Shown: positions 12,914 to 24,286 of the stretch, one piece after another
Layout: every line of letters begins with the position of its first letter
Position numbering within the stretch: position 1 is the stretch's first letter
Assembly: GCA_023653785.1 (NCBI GenBank)
Contig: JAMKCH010007188.1
Coordinates: 62,001 to 126,000 of the forward strand
From: Ophioderma brevispina
Taxonomy: Eukaryota; Echinodermata; Ophiuroidea; Amphilepidida; Ophiodermatidae
Direction: 5' to 3'
Length of the DNA: 64,000 nucleotides
Translations under genes and position numbers: made by a program
The notes under the pieces: model-generated
Database searches by the model: none
Told to the model about the DNA's origin: nothing
Seen by the model: only the letters and a program-made list of their open reading frames with translations

Positions 12914-13156
12914 CCATGGGTAGGTCATGATCAATGCATGGGTAGTTCATGATCAGTACATGGGTTGTTCATGATCAATTCACGGGTAGTTCATGATTAG
13001 TACATGGGTTGTTCATGATCAATTCACGGGTAGTTCATGATTAGTACATGGGTTGTTCATGATCAATGCATGGGTAGTTCATGATCAGTACATGGGTTGT
13101 TCATGATCAATGCATGGGTAGTTCATGATCAGTACATGAGTTGTTCATGATGCATG
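12914..13156. repeat. Minisatellite with 22-bp unit and 44-bp higher-order pattern
   Basis: About eleven copies of a 22-bp unit, TTCATGATCAATGCATGGGT plus two bases. Odd and even copies differ regularly: one type has GGGTAGTTCATGAT(C/T)AGTAC, the other GGGTTGTTCATGATCAAT. The array therefore repeats as 44-bp dimers. The unit is rich in small palindromes (TGATCA, ATGCAT). Confidence 0.92.
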
Positions 13157-13765
13157 TCCAGGTGAATACCCCATGTTGAAGGTTTATATTCAATTCCAGC
13201 TGTGCCTTACATAGGGGGATGTTCAAGTAATCCGAATAGCCCAATGGTAGACTTAGTAGCAGAATAAGTATAATTGAAATAAACTTTAATCTATTTGAAT
13301 ACTTTTGATATATGAATTGGGAATCATTTTGGTTATGATTCATAAAAAGAACTAAAAAAAGAAGGAAATGTTATTATTGATGTTACACAAGAATCCCTGT
13401 GAGCTTTCATTACTGTATGTACATAGCTACTAACAAATTGGGACTGGGAATTGGGTACAGCATCCAAATAATGCCACCTAGATTAGTGGCAAGCCACTAC
13501 TCTGCCAACCAATTTTGTCTGACTCAATATAGTCCTATGCTCAATTATAATCCCACCAAAAATTTGAAATCTGTTTCAAAGAAGATAAGTTGCTCATTAG
13601 GTAGCTACATTTGAACATCATGCCCCTCTGTAGAAGTCAGTTTCTGTCTTCAATGGGGGAGTATGGAAGGTTAGGGGGAGGTCAATTCGCCATAAGGGTA
13701 GTATGGGTTTTCAAATGGAAAAACCAATTTCTGAATAATCCTAGTCTCTAATGTTCATCAAGACA

Positions 13766-14360
13766 TGTGATACGATCTGGAAAACCCATGTCGGATGTTC
13801 TTGGTCGGCTTCAAGACTGTCTGCCTACTGGCTTGGTGTCCTTTGTGAAATCCACCCCAGATGGCTAAAACAAAGACTTGTGACACATGCATCGTAAGCC
13901 CATCTTAACCCCTGAGGTCTACCGGCCGATTTGATTGGCTAGATACACCAAATAACCCAATGTATAACCAATCAGAAACATGGTAAGAAAACCTTAAATG
14001 TTTGTACAGATATATGATAGGTCTATTTTGATTGGTTACTCACATGTTATATCATGCTATATCATGTAATGAGCCAATCAGAGATACTGTAAGAAAGATG
14101 GTAGACCCCAGGGGGTTAAGTAATAGGGATTTCTAACAGTAACTTAAGACGCATTTGCTTACGATGGGTTGAAATCTCTGTGAAATTTACCCCCAGAATA
14201 GCCACTTGGCAGCTATTGAATGTGCATATTACAAACCAAAATTGTAATGTGAATATTTTCTTGCTGCCCATTGGCTGCCCAAAGAACTCGAAACTGACGG
14301 ACAGGCAGTCTAAAAACTGACCATTTGCACAATCCGGTGGGTTTCCCAGATCAGATCACA
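13766..14360. mobile_element. Long imperfect foldback element containing a second element
   Basis: The left end TGTGATACGATCTGGAAAAC pairs with the right end GTTTCCCAGATCAGATCACA. Similarity continues inward in patches (CGGATGTTC..GGTCGGCTT..AGACTGTCTG against the mirrored right arm). The centre is occupied by the CCAAT-rich element at 13905-14119. Confidence 0.6.
13905..14119. mobile_element. CCAAT-rich inverted-repeat element, copy 2
   Basis: Ends TTAACCCCTGAGGTCTAC and GTAGACCCCAGGGGGTTAA form about 18-bp terminal inverted repeats. The interior carries GATTGGCT, CCAATCAGAAACATGGTAAG, GATTGGTTACTC and GCCAATCAGAGATACTGTAA. It shares both termini and the CAGAGATACTGTAAG string with the element at 895-1300. 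Confidence 0.8.
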
Positions 14361-15194
14361 GGTGCAGAGTAGCAGCATGCAACTACTCAAGAGTGGGCTG
14401 GAGTCTGGCCTTGTGAGTAATAAAGTGTAAATCTAAAAACAAAAAGTTTGTTTTGACAACAAATTTCAAGTATTATAGTTATGAAATTTGGAAAATACAA
14501 TTTTCTAAGGGCTAGTATTTTTTGTTCTTTTTGGCCAAAATAGGATTGTAAAATGCAGATATTCTGTTTACTTACATGTAAATTACCAAATTGGTGATTT
14601 TGTAAACTGAAACCAAAACTGTCTATATAAAATTTAGAGGGCCTGACATTTCGATCAGAATCAAAGGGCAGGTAAATATGACGGGCAAAATGTAAAACAA
14701 AAGCGCACACAAAAATTTAAAAAATTAATCATATGTTACTGTTAATCAATTTCAAAGCTTTTACAGGTGCTGACAGAAAAGTTTACAGACAAGTAACAAA
14801 TATAAGACGTTACTCACACAAAGCTTGTGGGCATCATAAACCTATTTTTTACTATACAACTCAAGTGCTAGAATTCTGTGTAGTGTATAGTCTGTGAGTG
14901 GGAAAATGTGGCTTGTTTATAACAGCTGCTAATAAAAAACTTATTTGAAAATGTTTTATTTACCTTTTGGAATTATCTTAAATTTGGGAACTGAAAAACA
15001 GGCTATGGGTAATCTGTTCATCTGATAAATCATATGCAATTGGGGTGACCGGTATCTATGTACTTATTCAAAGATATGGAATGCTAATTTCCTAGAATTA
15101 CTTGATGTTTCTTAAAACTTTAATGGTATGGTGATATTTGAGAAACTAATACATTTAATCAAAATGGGACATTCTTCTATGAACCATTAAAGAT
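14361..15194. other. Non-coding, nothing assigned
   Basis: AT-rich with a 107-codon antisense frame (14387-14710) that shows no recognisable domain. Confidence 0.5.
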
Positions 15195-15304
15195 GGCATA
15201 ATTACATTATACCCTCTGCTGCTGCTCTGTACCAAGTGCTTTATTTGTTATCAGAATAAAGCACATGATACGGAGTAGGTGCAAAGGGTACAATTAATTA
15301 TGCC
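15195..15304. mobile_element. Single-hairpin copy of family A
   Basis: GGCATAATTACATTATACCC on the left and GGGTACAATTAATTATGCC on the right enclose one hairpin with GAATAAAGCACATGATAC. At 110 bp it is likely the ancestral form of the multi-hairpin element at 9681-10040. Confidence 0.88.
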
Positions 15305-15850
15305 AAAAATATTGTTTTCAGTCCCTGATCCTGTGAACATCTCAAAAATAAGTTAAGTGAGGTCTTGCATATGGATTAAACTCCACTTGTATGATAAGGC
15401 TCAAAGATTTTTTGTGGGTACAAGATCTTTACAATACTTTCCAAGAACCTGCCTAAGCTTGGGCAGTGTCTTGAAACTTTGGAGAACAAATTGAGCAAAA
15501 TGTCAGATGGATACTCCTAACATGTTATGAATCCTTAATATGATAGTGGCTATAACCAATGGTCACTGAAGCAAATCCACACTATGTTTACCCAAAGGTG
15601 TGATTTATACACCAAAACATTTCATATTTCTCTTCTGAATAGTGTGGGTCTAATTACAGGCACCATTTTATAATAGGTGGTTTAAGAATTTAAAATACCA
15701 AAACCCATATTTAAGATAGTTACAAGAAGATGCAGATGGGGGTTATTATTTTTGTAAAGTTGATGTAGGAATACTAATTATTACATTTGCTGATGAAAGA
15801 ACAAATAACTATTTAGTGCTTGTGAAAAATGTAAGCAATTTAAACTTCCT
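15305..15850. other. Non-coding, nothing assigned
   Basis: No frame, repeat or splice-flanked exon that I can support. Confidence 0.5.
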
Positions 15851-16111
15851 GGCTGGTATTCTGAAAGGAAGTCTAACTTTAGTCCTGGGTTTAAACCAGG
15901 GTTAGTCTTACACGAGTGGACCTTTTTCCTTCCAACACACTCTACAAATGTGCTGTAACGGGTGAGAAAATTCCTCATGGATGGGCCGGAACGGTCCATT
16001 CATTAGGAATTTTCTCATCCGTTACATTTAACTTTCACAGTATTTTGAAGGAAAAAAGGTCCACTCATGTAGGACTAACCTTGGTTTAAACCTAAAGTTA
16101 GGATACTAGCC
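15851..16111. mobile_element. Foldback MITE family B, copy 1
   Basis: A 261-bp near-palindrome. The left half GGCTGGTATTCTGAAAGG..GGGTTTAAACCAGGGTTAGT is mirrored by GGACTAACCTTGGTTTAAAC..TAGCC. The centre GTAACGGGTGAGAAAATTCC..GGGCCG is itself an inverted repeat. No coding capacity. Other copies at 16352-16618 and 27920-28163. Confidence 0.9.
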
Positions 16112-16351
16112 CTATGTATACCTTATTTTACTCCCCCACCCATGTACAAATTTTTGACATCAAATAAAGAACAAAATTTTTAAATGTGGTCAGAGCGCTA
16201 CCTCTAAATGTCGACAAATCTTTAGGTTCAACTTAGTCCGTAGACAATCTTTAGTGTTGAAAAACATCCCAATTTAGTGGTGCTCTCAATCAAGGATGTA
16301 ACCGACAAAATACAAGGCCAAAATTAACCGCAGAATCTTTAAAAACAATAA

Positions 16352-16618
16352 GGCTGGTATTCTGAAAGGGAGACTAACTTTAGTCCTGGGTTTAAACCAG
16401 GGTTAGTCCTACAAGAGTGGACCTTTTTTCTCTCTTTCAAAATGGCTTTGAAATTTCAAGTACACGGGTGAGAAAATTCCTCATGGATGGGCCGTTCCAG
16501 CCCATCCTGAGAAATTTTCTCACCCGTTACAGCACATTGGGAGGAAAAAAGGTCCCCTCTTGTAGGACTAACACCCGGGTTTAAAAACCCGGACTCGTCC
16601 CTCCTTTCAGAACCAGCC
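16352..16618. mobile_element. Foldback MITE family B, copy 2
   Basis: Same ends (GGCTGGTATTCTGAAAGG / CCTTTCAGAACCAGCC) and same centre (GGGTGAGAAAATTCCTCATG) as the copy 240 bp upstream, in the same arrangement. Confidence 0.92.
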
Positions 16619-17280
16619 TTTGTGTTTCTAGTGCATTTATTTACCGAGAGAGGATTTCAAAAATCAGTGCATCAGCTTTATGTAAGCTATTAAAATATCT
16701 GTACATTTTTTGTAGTATTGTGATGTTGTTGTGAATAGTTGGTGGTTAATAAAATGTTTCCTTATATTAAAATTATCATTGTGTTTTATAGTTTCTTTGT
16801 ATTCAATATTAAAGCAATAAAGAACACTTGAGGTCCTACACACACACACTACTTTTACTTTAAAATGAGATTACATTAGGAAAAACAGGTGTCCTGTTCA
16901 CATAAATTTCCCTACCTCTTTGCGTATCCACAAGTCATTGGTAATGGCTCGTGGTAGTGGAGTCAGGATTTTATTCAACTGTGTAAGCTGGACATGGGCC
17001 GCGTGTATCCATGCTATGGACACTACGAAACATGGCACACTCTTTTGAAACTGGGAACTGTCAGGGGGTTTGCACCCTACTCTTATTCGACACTGACTGC
17101 AACGTACGTTGGGACACTCTGTAAACGGGACCGACAGCTTAACATCCCCTCCAAAGGATTGGATGCTTTTATGATTCAATTGCCCAATTTCAAGTGACCA
17201 TGGAGAGCGGTATTCTGTATTTAATCAATAGCTCGTATACAGATTAAATCCAGAGTTGAGCACCCGAATAAATCCCAGCA
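16619..17280. other. Non-coding, nothing assigned
   Basis: Overlapping short frames on the two strands near 16900-17200 are not recognisable proteins. Confidence 0.45.
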
Positions 17281-17283
17281 AGT

Positions 17284-17362
17284 GACCCCACCGGGATTCA
17301 AACCCGGGATTTTTGGTAAATTTGTGCCACAGGCAAGCACCCTAACCACTAGGATGCACTTT
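17284..17362 (-). repeat. tRNA-derived SINE head or tRNA relic
   Basis: The minus strand reads TCCTAGTGGTTAGGGTGC (box A), then CCCGGGTTTGAATCCCGG (complete T-arm stem and box B). Good internal promoter boxes but no acceptor pairing, so SINE-like. Confidence 0.7.
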
Positions 17363-17399
17363 CCCACAATTTCCCTACTTGCCAGAAAATAACTCTAAA

Positions 17400-18130
17400 A
17401 CATCTAAAAGGGTCAAATGTCAGCACCCACAAAGATGGTCAAATGTTGACCTTGTCTGTGAAATGGTGACTTTTTTGATGTTTCCCCACCCCCAACAGAC
17501 CCAGGGGAGGACCCTGGGGGATGAATTACATGGTTAGTAGGGGCTTTACCCTCCCACAAGATCCCCCAGTTTGGCTACTCTAGCTCATCTGGACCAAAAG
17601 ATATTGCCAAATGTTCCAGGGTTTACATTTTTCTCATGGATTCCCCACCCCTGTCAGACCCAAGGGAGGACCCGGGGAATGAATTATATGGTTAGTAGGG
17701 GAGTGTGCCCTTCTACAATACACCCAAGTTTGGCTACTCTAGCTCATCTAGAAAAAAAAGATTGGCCAAATGTTGACCTTTTTTATATTTCCCTATTCCC
17801 CTGACAGACCCAGGGGAGGACCCTGGGGGAATGAATTACATGGCTAGTAGGGGCTTCTGCACTTCTATAATATAACTGAGTTTGGCTACTCTAGCTCATC
17901 TAGAACAAAAAGATATGGCCAAATGTTGACCTTTTCTATGCAATATTATTATTAATCTTCTTTTTCCTTACCCCCTGACAGACCCAGGGGAGGACCCTGG
18001 GGGATGAATTACATGGTTAGTAGGGGCTTTACCCTCCCACAAGATCCCCCAGTTTGGCTACTCTAGCTCATCTAGAACAAAAAGATATGGCCAAATGTCC
18101 CAGGGTTAACATTTTTCTCACAGACATTCA
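17400..18130. repeat. Satellite-like tandem repeat, about 150-175 bp unit
   Basis: Four copies begin CAGACCCAGGGGAGGACCCT at about 17496, 17655, 17805 and 17979, after a partial copy. Each continues ATGAATTACATGGTTAGTAG, TTTGGCTACTCTAGCTCATC and ATGGCCAAATGTTGACC. Copies 1 and 4 are the most alike. Confidence 0.92.
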
Positions 18131-18132
18131 TA

Positions 18133-18162
18133 GTCCCCTTCCGAACTATGTTCGGCGGGGAC
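18133..18162. repeat. Short GC-rich hairpin at satellite edge
   Basis: GTCCCCTTCCGAAC, three-base loop TAT, then GTTCGGCGGGGAC. It stands out in AT-rich surroundings and marks the right border of the tandem block. Confidence 0.75.
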
Positions 18163-18201
18163 AAAAATATATAATATAGGAATCTTAATATTTGAAGAGT
18201 A

Positions 18202-18764
18202 TTAAAGCAAAAACACACTTTTGGAGAGCACCCCCAATTTTCCAGATGTTTTGAATTTTTGCACAGTTTCAGGCATTGGTAACTGCTAGTAAATTATACC
18301 TAGCTGGAATGGTAGAGAACCTTAAATTCCTCTGTCGGCAAGAAGAAATTTTGTAATTAGACTACTTAGTATCGAAGAACTCCTATAATACTTCAACGGC
18401 TGCTGGCAAACGTTCTTCATTCCAATAGCCGGGAAATTGCGCCATGTATGGGTGTCTACCCTCTCTATTTAGTTGTTTTCCCCGTCGGTTCAGGAAGTTA
18501 AGTTAGAGGTCCGTTTCTGAGGCACCACTATTTCATCGAGACGGACATAAAAAGGATTTCCAAGCTTCTGCCGTTAATACAATCCGGGATTCCTAAAATT
18601 CTATAATTACACAATCATTTCTTTTAATGCCAAAGTGCAAACTTTTTTTTAACAATGTCGCTTCGCAGGTATAGTTTAACTAGACATTACCAACACAACT
18701 GTGCAAAAAGCAATTTTGAAAATTGGGGGCACTCTTCAAAAAAATTGCCATTACATTGCTTTAA
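18202..18764. mobile_element. TTAA-bounded foldback element (family C, copy 1)
   Basis: The left side TTAAAGCAAAAACACACTTT..GGAGAGCACCCCCAATTTTC..TTTTTGCACAGT is mirrored on the right by ACTGTGCAAAAAG..GAAAATTGGGGGCACTCTTC..ATTGCTTTAA. The inverted repeats are about 80-100 bp, total 563 bp. TTAA at both ends suggests a piggyBac-like target preference. Confidence 0.8.
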
Positions 18765-19080
18765 TGTACCAAAAACATACTCAGCTAAAAAGTAACAAAA
18801 ATGATGATGATTGATTCATTTTTATAATAATGGTTTTTGGATTATGTCCAAATATACTATCCAACATTACACTCTTAAACATTCCATAGCAAAAAAGCAC
18901 TTATTTAAATTACATAAAATACCTCATATACATTACAATAGACCCCAGACAAAAAATAAAGAAACACTGGACACCAAAATGCGCCTCGTGTCGGCAATCA
19001 GTAGAAGATCACAATTTATTAATTCCTATCCCTGAAAAGATTGGGAATCATCCATGTATTAATATATGCATTAATGAAAC
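18765..19080. other. Non-coding, nothing assigned
   Basis: AT-rich; a 74-codon chance frame only. Confidence 0.5.
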
Positions 19081-20040
19081 CGACAGGCTAGCGCGGTTCC
19101 TGAGCAACATTATGAAATAGCCAAGACGTATGACCCTAAATGTTGAACACCCTGCACCTAAAGAGAATACTTTACTGGTAAGCTCCCAGACACTACCTAA
19201 GAAGTCAAGTTGCTCAGATTAAGGGAAACTTTATAAATCTGCATGGCGCGGGCTGACCCCCCCTACAAAGCGGTAACCTCACTCACATACCAGTGAGAAT
19301 AAGGTCTCCCCACCCCAGCACTCCCCATAAATGGGTGGAGAATCCACATACTGGTGGACAAAATTTAGCCGCGGACTTGAAAGATAAAATACTTAAGTCC
19401 ATCTGATGATATCCTTGCCAGGTCTAACAACGATTTTTGTAAATCAATTGAAATTGAATAGGGTGGTCAAGGGAGGCCGGGGGGGTGGCCAAAATAACTT
19501 AAGGCTATTACTGAATAATGTGGAGAAGCGTGCCAAATTGGAACAGCAAATGAAAAACATGGGTCGGGGTGACCTAACTTCTAGATTTTATTCTCATCAT
19601 ACAATGGCTGTCGACGGACTACCCCCTCGCGGCCTCCCTCGTTTGCAGACGAATACCTGCAAGATGTCAGCATAATGGAAATGAAAATACAGTTTAAAAT
19701 CCATGGTGCGCAAAATATATAAGTTAGGAATTTTCGAACTACATTCCTGTCTGTTCAACTAAAGTTCTAAGATATAAAGGTAAAATAAAATTACACAAAG
19801 CTGCCAACCAAGTTACTTAACATGACATGTTAGTAGGTGAGTAACTTGCTAACCCCCCCGCAGAAGAAGGTGGGAAAGACAAAGTCTCTGGTGTTGAAAT
19901 GCCAGCGCTTCTGACCACCCTTTCTAAGTTGCAACACGCCATAACTGAAGGATGGTGGCAATCATATCCCCTACAGAGGTTTGCATGATGAACGGTCAAC
20001 TGTTCGCGTAGCTCCGAGTGAGTCCTGACCATTGTCGTTC
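19081..20040. other. GC-richer island, unassigned, possible mobile-element relic
   Basis: Base composition rises here and falls again after 20040. It holds a + frame (19406-19675) with NVEKRAKLEQQMKNMGRG and GLPPRGLPRLQTN and a minus frame (19817-20032). Neither has a recognisable domain, and no flanking splice sites fit the RGS gene. A decayed retroelement or host exon of unknown type is possible. Confidence 0.35.
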
Positions 20041-21966
20041 TTGGTAAATTGAATAAGAAATAGGCAGTTTTTCATGGTTTTTTTAAGGACATAACTATAA
20101 CTTGCGGGATTTAGGTTATGCACCCGATATGTCCGGCTTGCCATGGCTTTTCTTTCATGAATTTTTTCCCGTTACTATTTACTTATTCAACAAAAAAACT
20201 CTTAATCATATGGGCAAAGTTAATGAAACACAAAGTAGAATCTCACGATTTCTTTTATAATCACACTCTAACACTGTCCCATGCAAATGAAAAAAAATTT
20301 CAAACCCGTTTTTTTTTTTTTTTTTTAATAAAATTTGAAAATTTCGGATTTTCAAGATTCCTTCCTCAAATTTTTCGAATTTCAAATTTTTTTGTGGTTT
20401 GTCATTTTCTTGATGTACCACTCCGACAAATTATTGCACATTCTTGTGAAAAAGTGGTTTCTAGAAAAAACAAATTTTCACAACGATTTTTTTTCAATTA
20501 GCGAGAAAAATTATTTGAAAATTTGTTTTTACCATTTCTATCATTTTCGAAAGTTGCCTGAGTAAATTGTTAATTTTAGTTTTAATCCCTGAGCCATACT
20601 GTAAGCAACGAGAGAACCTTTTTTTATATCTCACATGTATTGCTATACATTATATCGAACTTGGGGTAGGTTTTCTTTTTCTACACCCAAAATCCATACC
20701 GACTGCCTCATTAAACAAAATGTGGTTACTTGTTCCTCAAGGATACACTGCGACTGACCTTGAAGGGCTTTCAAACGAGGTCCGATGCCTTATTTTTTTT
20801 CAGTTCATACCAGGCTAGTGTAGGCTATATTAGGCTTCACTGATTATATTAGACTAGACTGAAGCAACCCTCGTTTGTACCTCTGCTTCAATTGAAACAA
20901 AACGGTAACGATATCATTTGAAACAACTAAAGTTTTACGCCGCACTTATTGGCGTATACATATTTGGGTTGACCCCTACTCAAGATACACTAAAAGGTTT
21001 GAGAAGGTTTTCGACAAAACCAAGGGTGCTAAAACGACCTATCCGAATGCACCATGCAAAATTGTCAAGTTTGGGTGGAAAGTGGATTTAAAAGGGAATT
21101 ACCCGATTTTCTCTCATTTTTACAAAAAAATAACTTTTGAACCATGTGCAAGCATCCACTAATTTGATCAAAGTGGCTGGGTCACTATGGTTTTCATGTA
21201 CGGCTTCTTCCCATAAGGGTCAATTGACTGCCTCTGACTAAGTACCAATGTCCTTAATCATATTTGCCACGTTGGAGTTCCGACATAAAGGTAACTCATT
21301 TTGCTCTACCTACCTCGAGGTGAAATATTTGCACATTTGCTCTGATTGGCTCTACAAAAAGGTCACTTCTACCACAATTTCCCAATTTGTGAAACTTGGT
21401 ATGTTGAGTAGTGGTGCATACAAGTAATACCCATGCCCGGTATCATCAGTATTTGTACATATTAATGACTCATTAGCATATTCCTCCCCCCGCCAGGGTG
21501 ATCTTGCAGTTTTACATGCAGTATTTTCCAAAATGGTCCTTTGAACTAGACAAACGATTTGCGGAATTACTTGGAAATATTTATTCAATAATGACGTAAT
21601 CTGCTTGGACGTTGGAAAAGAATAGAAGAGTAAAAACCTTGGGAACTCAGGAAGTATACCGTCATCACGTTCAAAGGACAATTTTCCAAAATATTACAAA
21701 AGGTTAAAATGGTAATAAGAATATCAAGCAAATAATACTTGGTTCCTGCACCTGTGTCACACTTATTACAAGTTGAGGGAAAGTCTCCCAAAAGGACATA
21801 CTATGTAGGTTTTGGATAACAATAAATAGAATTGGACGTCTTACCATATATGTGATTGGCTTGTAGGATAGATTAGCAAGCCGCAATAACTGTAAGGTAA
21901 ATTTACCAATATAATCTGTGCTGCAAATACTTTAAGATTTGCCTTTGTGCATTTATCTTTTTACAG
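20041..21966. other. Non-coding, upstream intron of the RGS gene
   Basis: Very AT-rich. The stretch 20290-20560 is dominated by AAATTT/TTTGAAA strings. Several frames of 70-127 codons come from this low complexity. The branch and pyrimidine region of exon a lies at its end (TGCATTTATCTTTTTACAG). Confidence 0.5.
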
Positions 21967-22101
21967 GAATCTCAAAGATGTGCCAGGTATGAAGCGGGTT
22001 AAGAAGTGGGGTTTCTCATTTGAAGATCCTCAAGTATCCGTTGGAAGGGATCAGCTTGCCAAATTCCTTGCCAAGGAATTCAGTGAGGAGAATATTAGGG
22101 C
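21967..22101 (+). CDS. R7-family RGS gene, exon a: post-GGL linker and start of RGS box
   Basis: R7 RGS proteins bind Gbeta5 through a GGL domain and speed GTP hydrolysis on Galpha-i/o at the inner plasma membrane. After one base that completes the previous codon, this exon reads 44 codons (from 21968) and two further bases. The string RVKKWGFSFED is the short linker typical of R7 proteins between GGL and RGS. It is followed by VGRDQLAKFLAKEFSEENIR, the first helices of the RGS box; the N of SEEN is the family's Galpha switch-contact Asn. The acceptor is TTTTTACAG. The only usable GT donor is after ..AGGGC (GTGATT, weak); it adds an Ala between ENIR and FY that relatives lack, while the segment before VGR is one residue shorter than in human RGS7. 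The exons for DEP, DHEX and GGL are not visible upstream. R7 membership is near certain; which paralogue is not. Confidence 0.87.
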
Positions 22102-23369
22102 GTGATTGGTTGTTGGTAATTTTGTTAGGGATAGAACAGGGATAGAAATCGACGTTCACAGTTAATTTGCAATTCCTGCAAACAACTGTAGCACAATTGC
22201 TTTTTGGCTATTTTTTGCAGTGCTTACGGGATGACCCAATTTAAGTCTATAAATTTTTTCATCTTGGATACAATGGCCTTCACTCCAAAACCCAATCTGT
22301 AAAGTTTCATGCCGAATTAACCCCTTTTTTAAGTGAGAGGTAAAAACATGATTTTGTACTCCCCAATAGGTACTGTCGCAAATTATTTTGGTCAACCCAA
22401 AATAGGGCATATTTTTTCGCTCATAACATCCAAACCAAAACCAAATCCAACAGCCCTAGATTTCACAAGGTAAAATGAGAAATAGTGGCTTTCTTCCGAT
22501 ACCCAAATTTTGACCACTTCCGGTAAAATCTTGGGTCTCTAAGGGACAAGGCTATTATCGATCGGAACCGTGGACCTTTAAATGATTATAACTAATATTA
22601 TCTTGGAATCCTTGTTTCTTCCAGATTGGCTGACCGTAAATCACAGAACATAATGATTATTTATAACCCTTAAGAGTTAGACAACATAAAGGTTCACTTT
22701 AAATAGGATAGGTTTTGTCCGCTAAGCAAATATTTTTTGAATGCATTTACATTGCATTCCTTGCTTTCTGCAACTTCACAAATTTTTTTCTTGAGCTAGT
22801 TTTCCTAGAATAGATGCACACATTCGTCCTTGTTTCATAATTCAAGATACTGAATACCCAATTACCTCTCCATGTGCCGTTAGCAAGACTTTCACTCTCA
22901 TTCTCATGTCCGAATTGCATGAGTTCCTTTGTCTGATGGGAATGTGGTAATTTCAATAATGGTTTCAGGGAAACTTCCCATCCATGTGGTCGGTTTGTTT
23001 GCGATCTACTTTTACTTTATTTCTTTTTCTTTTTTTATGTATAATTTGATGAAAGCTGTCTGAGCTCTCAAGGTTTACCCACTGATCAAATTCTTTCATA
23101 GTCCTGCGAAGTGTCTGTCACAATAAAAATATATTAAATCCTGTTGGTATGATATTTTATGAAAGGCACGGATGTTTAAGACCTTATCCGTATGCACACA
23201 CTACCTTACTTTTTAACATGTTTTAATTTTTTTTCTGAAATGAGTGCCGTACATGTAAAATTCAACATGACATGAAAATCCAACTTTTTATATGACCTCA
23301 GAATGGTTTACACTTATGTACCATTGAGGTAAGTCATCAAAACTTTAGTTTTGCAACTTCTTGGAATCG

Positions 23370-23690
23370 CACTCTTTCGCTAGTAAGTCTCGTGCCGAGC
23401 CAGCTCGTGCACGGAGTGCCCGTCTCATCTTTCCTTAAGTACGGCGTTTGGGGCCAGACGCCCTCCGTTTAGTTAAGCTGTGGGGGGTTCCCACTCCTCC
23501 CGCACAGCGAGCTGGTACTTTCCCAGCAGTGAATAATCTGGTACCCATTATACCCCGAGTTGTAGAGAGTAATTAACGTAAGGTGCCCGTACATCATGGC
23601 CACAACGCGTTGGCCGCAGTGGGACTCGAAACCCACGACCTTTGGATTGCGGGACGCGCTCAATCACCAGACCACACGTACTCTTGCCTA
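23370..23690 (-). mobile_element. SINE with tRNA-like head, minus strand
   Basis: GC-rich relative to its surroundings. On the minus strand the head has GTGTGGTCTGGTGATTGAGC (box A) and GTGGGTTTCGAGTCCCAC (T-arm with box B) at 23612-23688. A body follows with CTCGGGGTATAATGGGTACC and CAGCTCGCTGTGCGGGAGG. The block ends where AT content returns. Confidence 0.7.
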
Positions 23691-24108
23691 CATAAAGCTC
23701 ACTTTTGGGCTTTAAAGTTTTAATTTGAAAGGGCCATAGGGAACCTCTTGTCCGAAGAGTCAAAATCTGACCATTTTGTGATGATGAGTTTGAATGTCTA
23801 TACAACAGACTTGACTCTCTTGTGAGCAAGTTAGTCAAATTTGGGAAACACTGCAATTTTAAAATGTAGATTTTGAGCAGTTAACAATGTTGTAATTATC
23901 AGGGTTTTTATGAGTTGTATACATGAAAGACCACACCTACTTTAATTGGAATGACTTCATTTGAATATAATTGATCAATTTGTGAAGCAGATGCAAGTAG
24001 AAAATCACTTAAGGTTGCCTGTAAGGTTATTTGAATAGGCTGAATATTTGTAAAGAGAAGACTTGAATCCAGGGATGTGCATTTGGCTTGGTTAAGTTCA
24101 GCCTCTCT

Positions 24109-24286
24109 GTAGTGTGTATTCCAGATTAATTCCGGCTATTCCAGATTAATTCTGGGAAATTCCAGATTAATTCTGTGCTCTTCCATATTGATGGTAGGCT
24201 ATTCCAGATTAATTCTGGGAATTTCCAGATAAATTCTGGGATTTTCCAGATAAATTCTGGGCTATTCCATTTGGAATCCACACTAC
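24109..24286. mobile_element. TIR element with tandem palindromic core (family F)
   Basis: Ends GTAGTGTGTATTCCA and TGGAATCCACACTAC form 15-bp inverted repeats with one mismatch. Between them are seven to eight 20-22 bp units ATTCCAGATTAATTCTGGGA; each core CCAGATTAATTCTGG is nearly palindromic. Architecture parallels 9681-10040 with unrelated sequence. Confidence 0.85.

Noticed and set aside
9681..13156. CRISPR-like array
   Set aside because: The repeats are abutting palindromes or minisatellite units without unique spacers, and the genome is animal.
17284..17362. Functional tRNA gene
   Set aside because: Box A and box B are good, but the 5' and 3' ends do not form an acceptor stem, so a SINE head or relic is the better call.
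20118..20565. Overlapping frames rich in Phe, Lys and Asn
   Set aside because: Produced by AAATTT-type low complexity and a T run; readable on both strands, as expected for such sequence.
12000..21966. GGL or DEP exons of the R7 RGS gene
   Set aside because: I looked for the conserved NPW and FWxLE-type exon just upstream of exon a and found no convincing candidate; it is probably farther upstream or missed.
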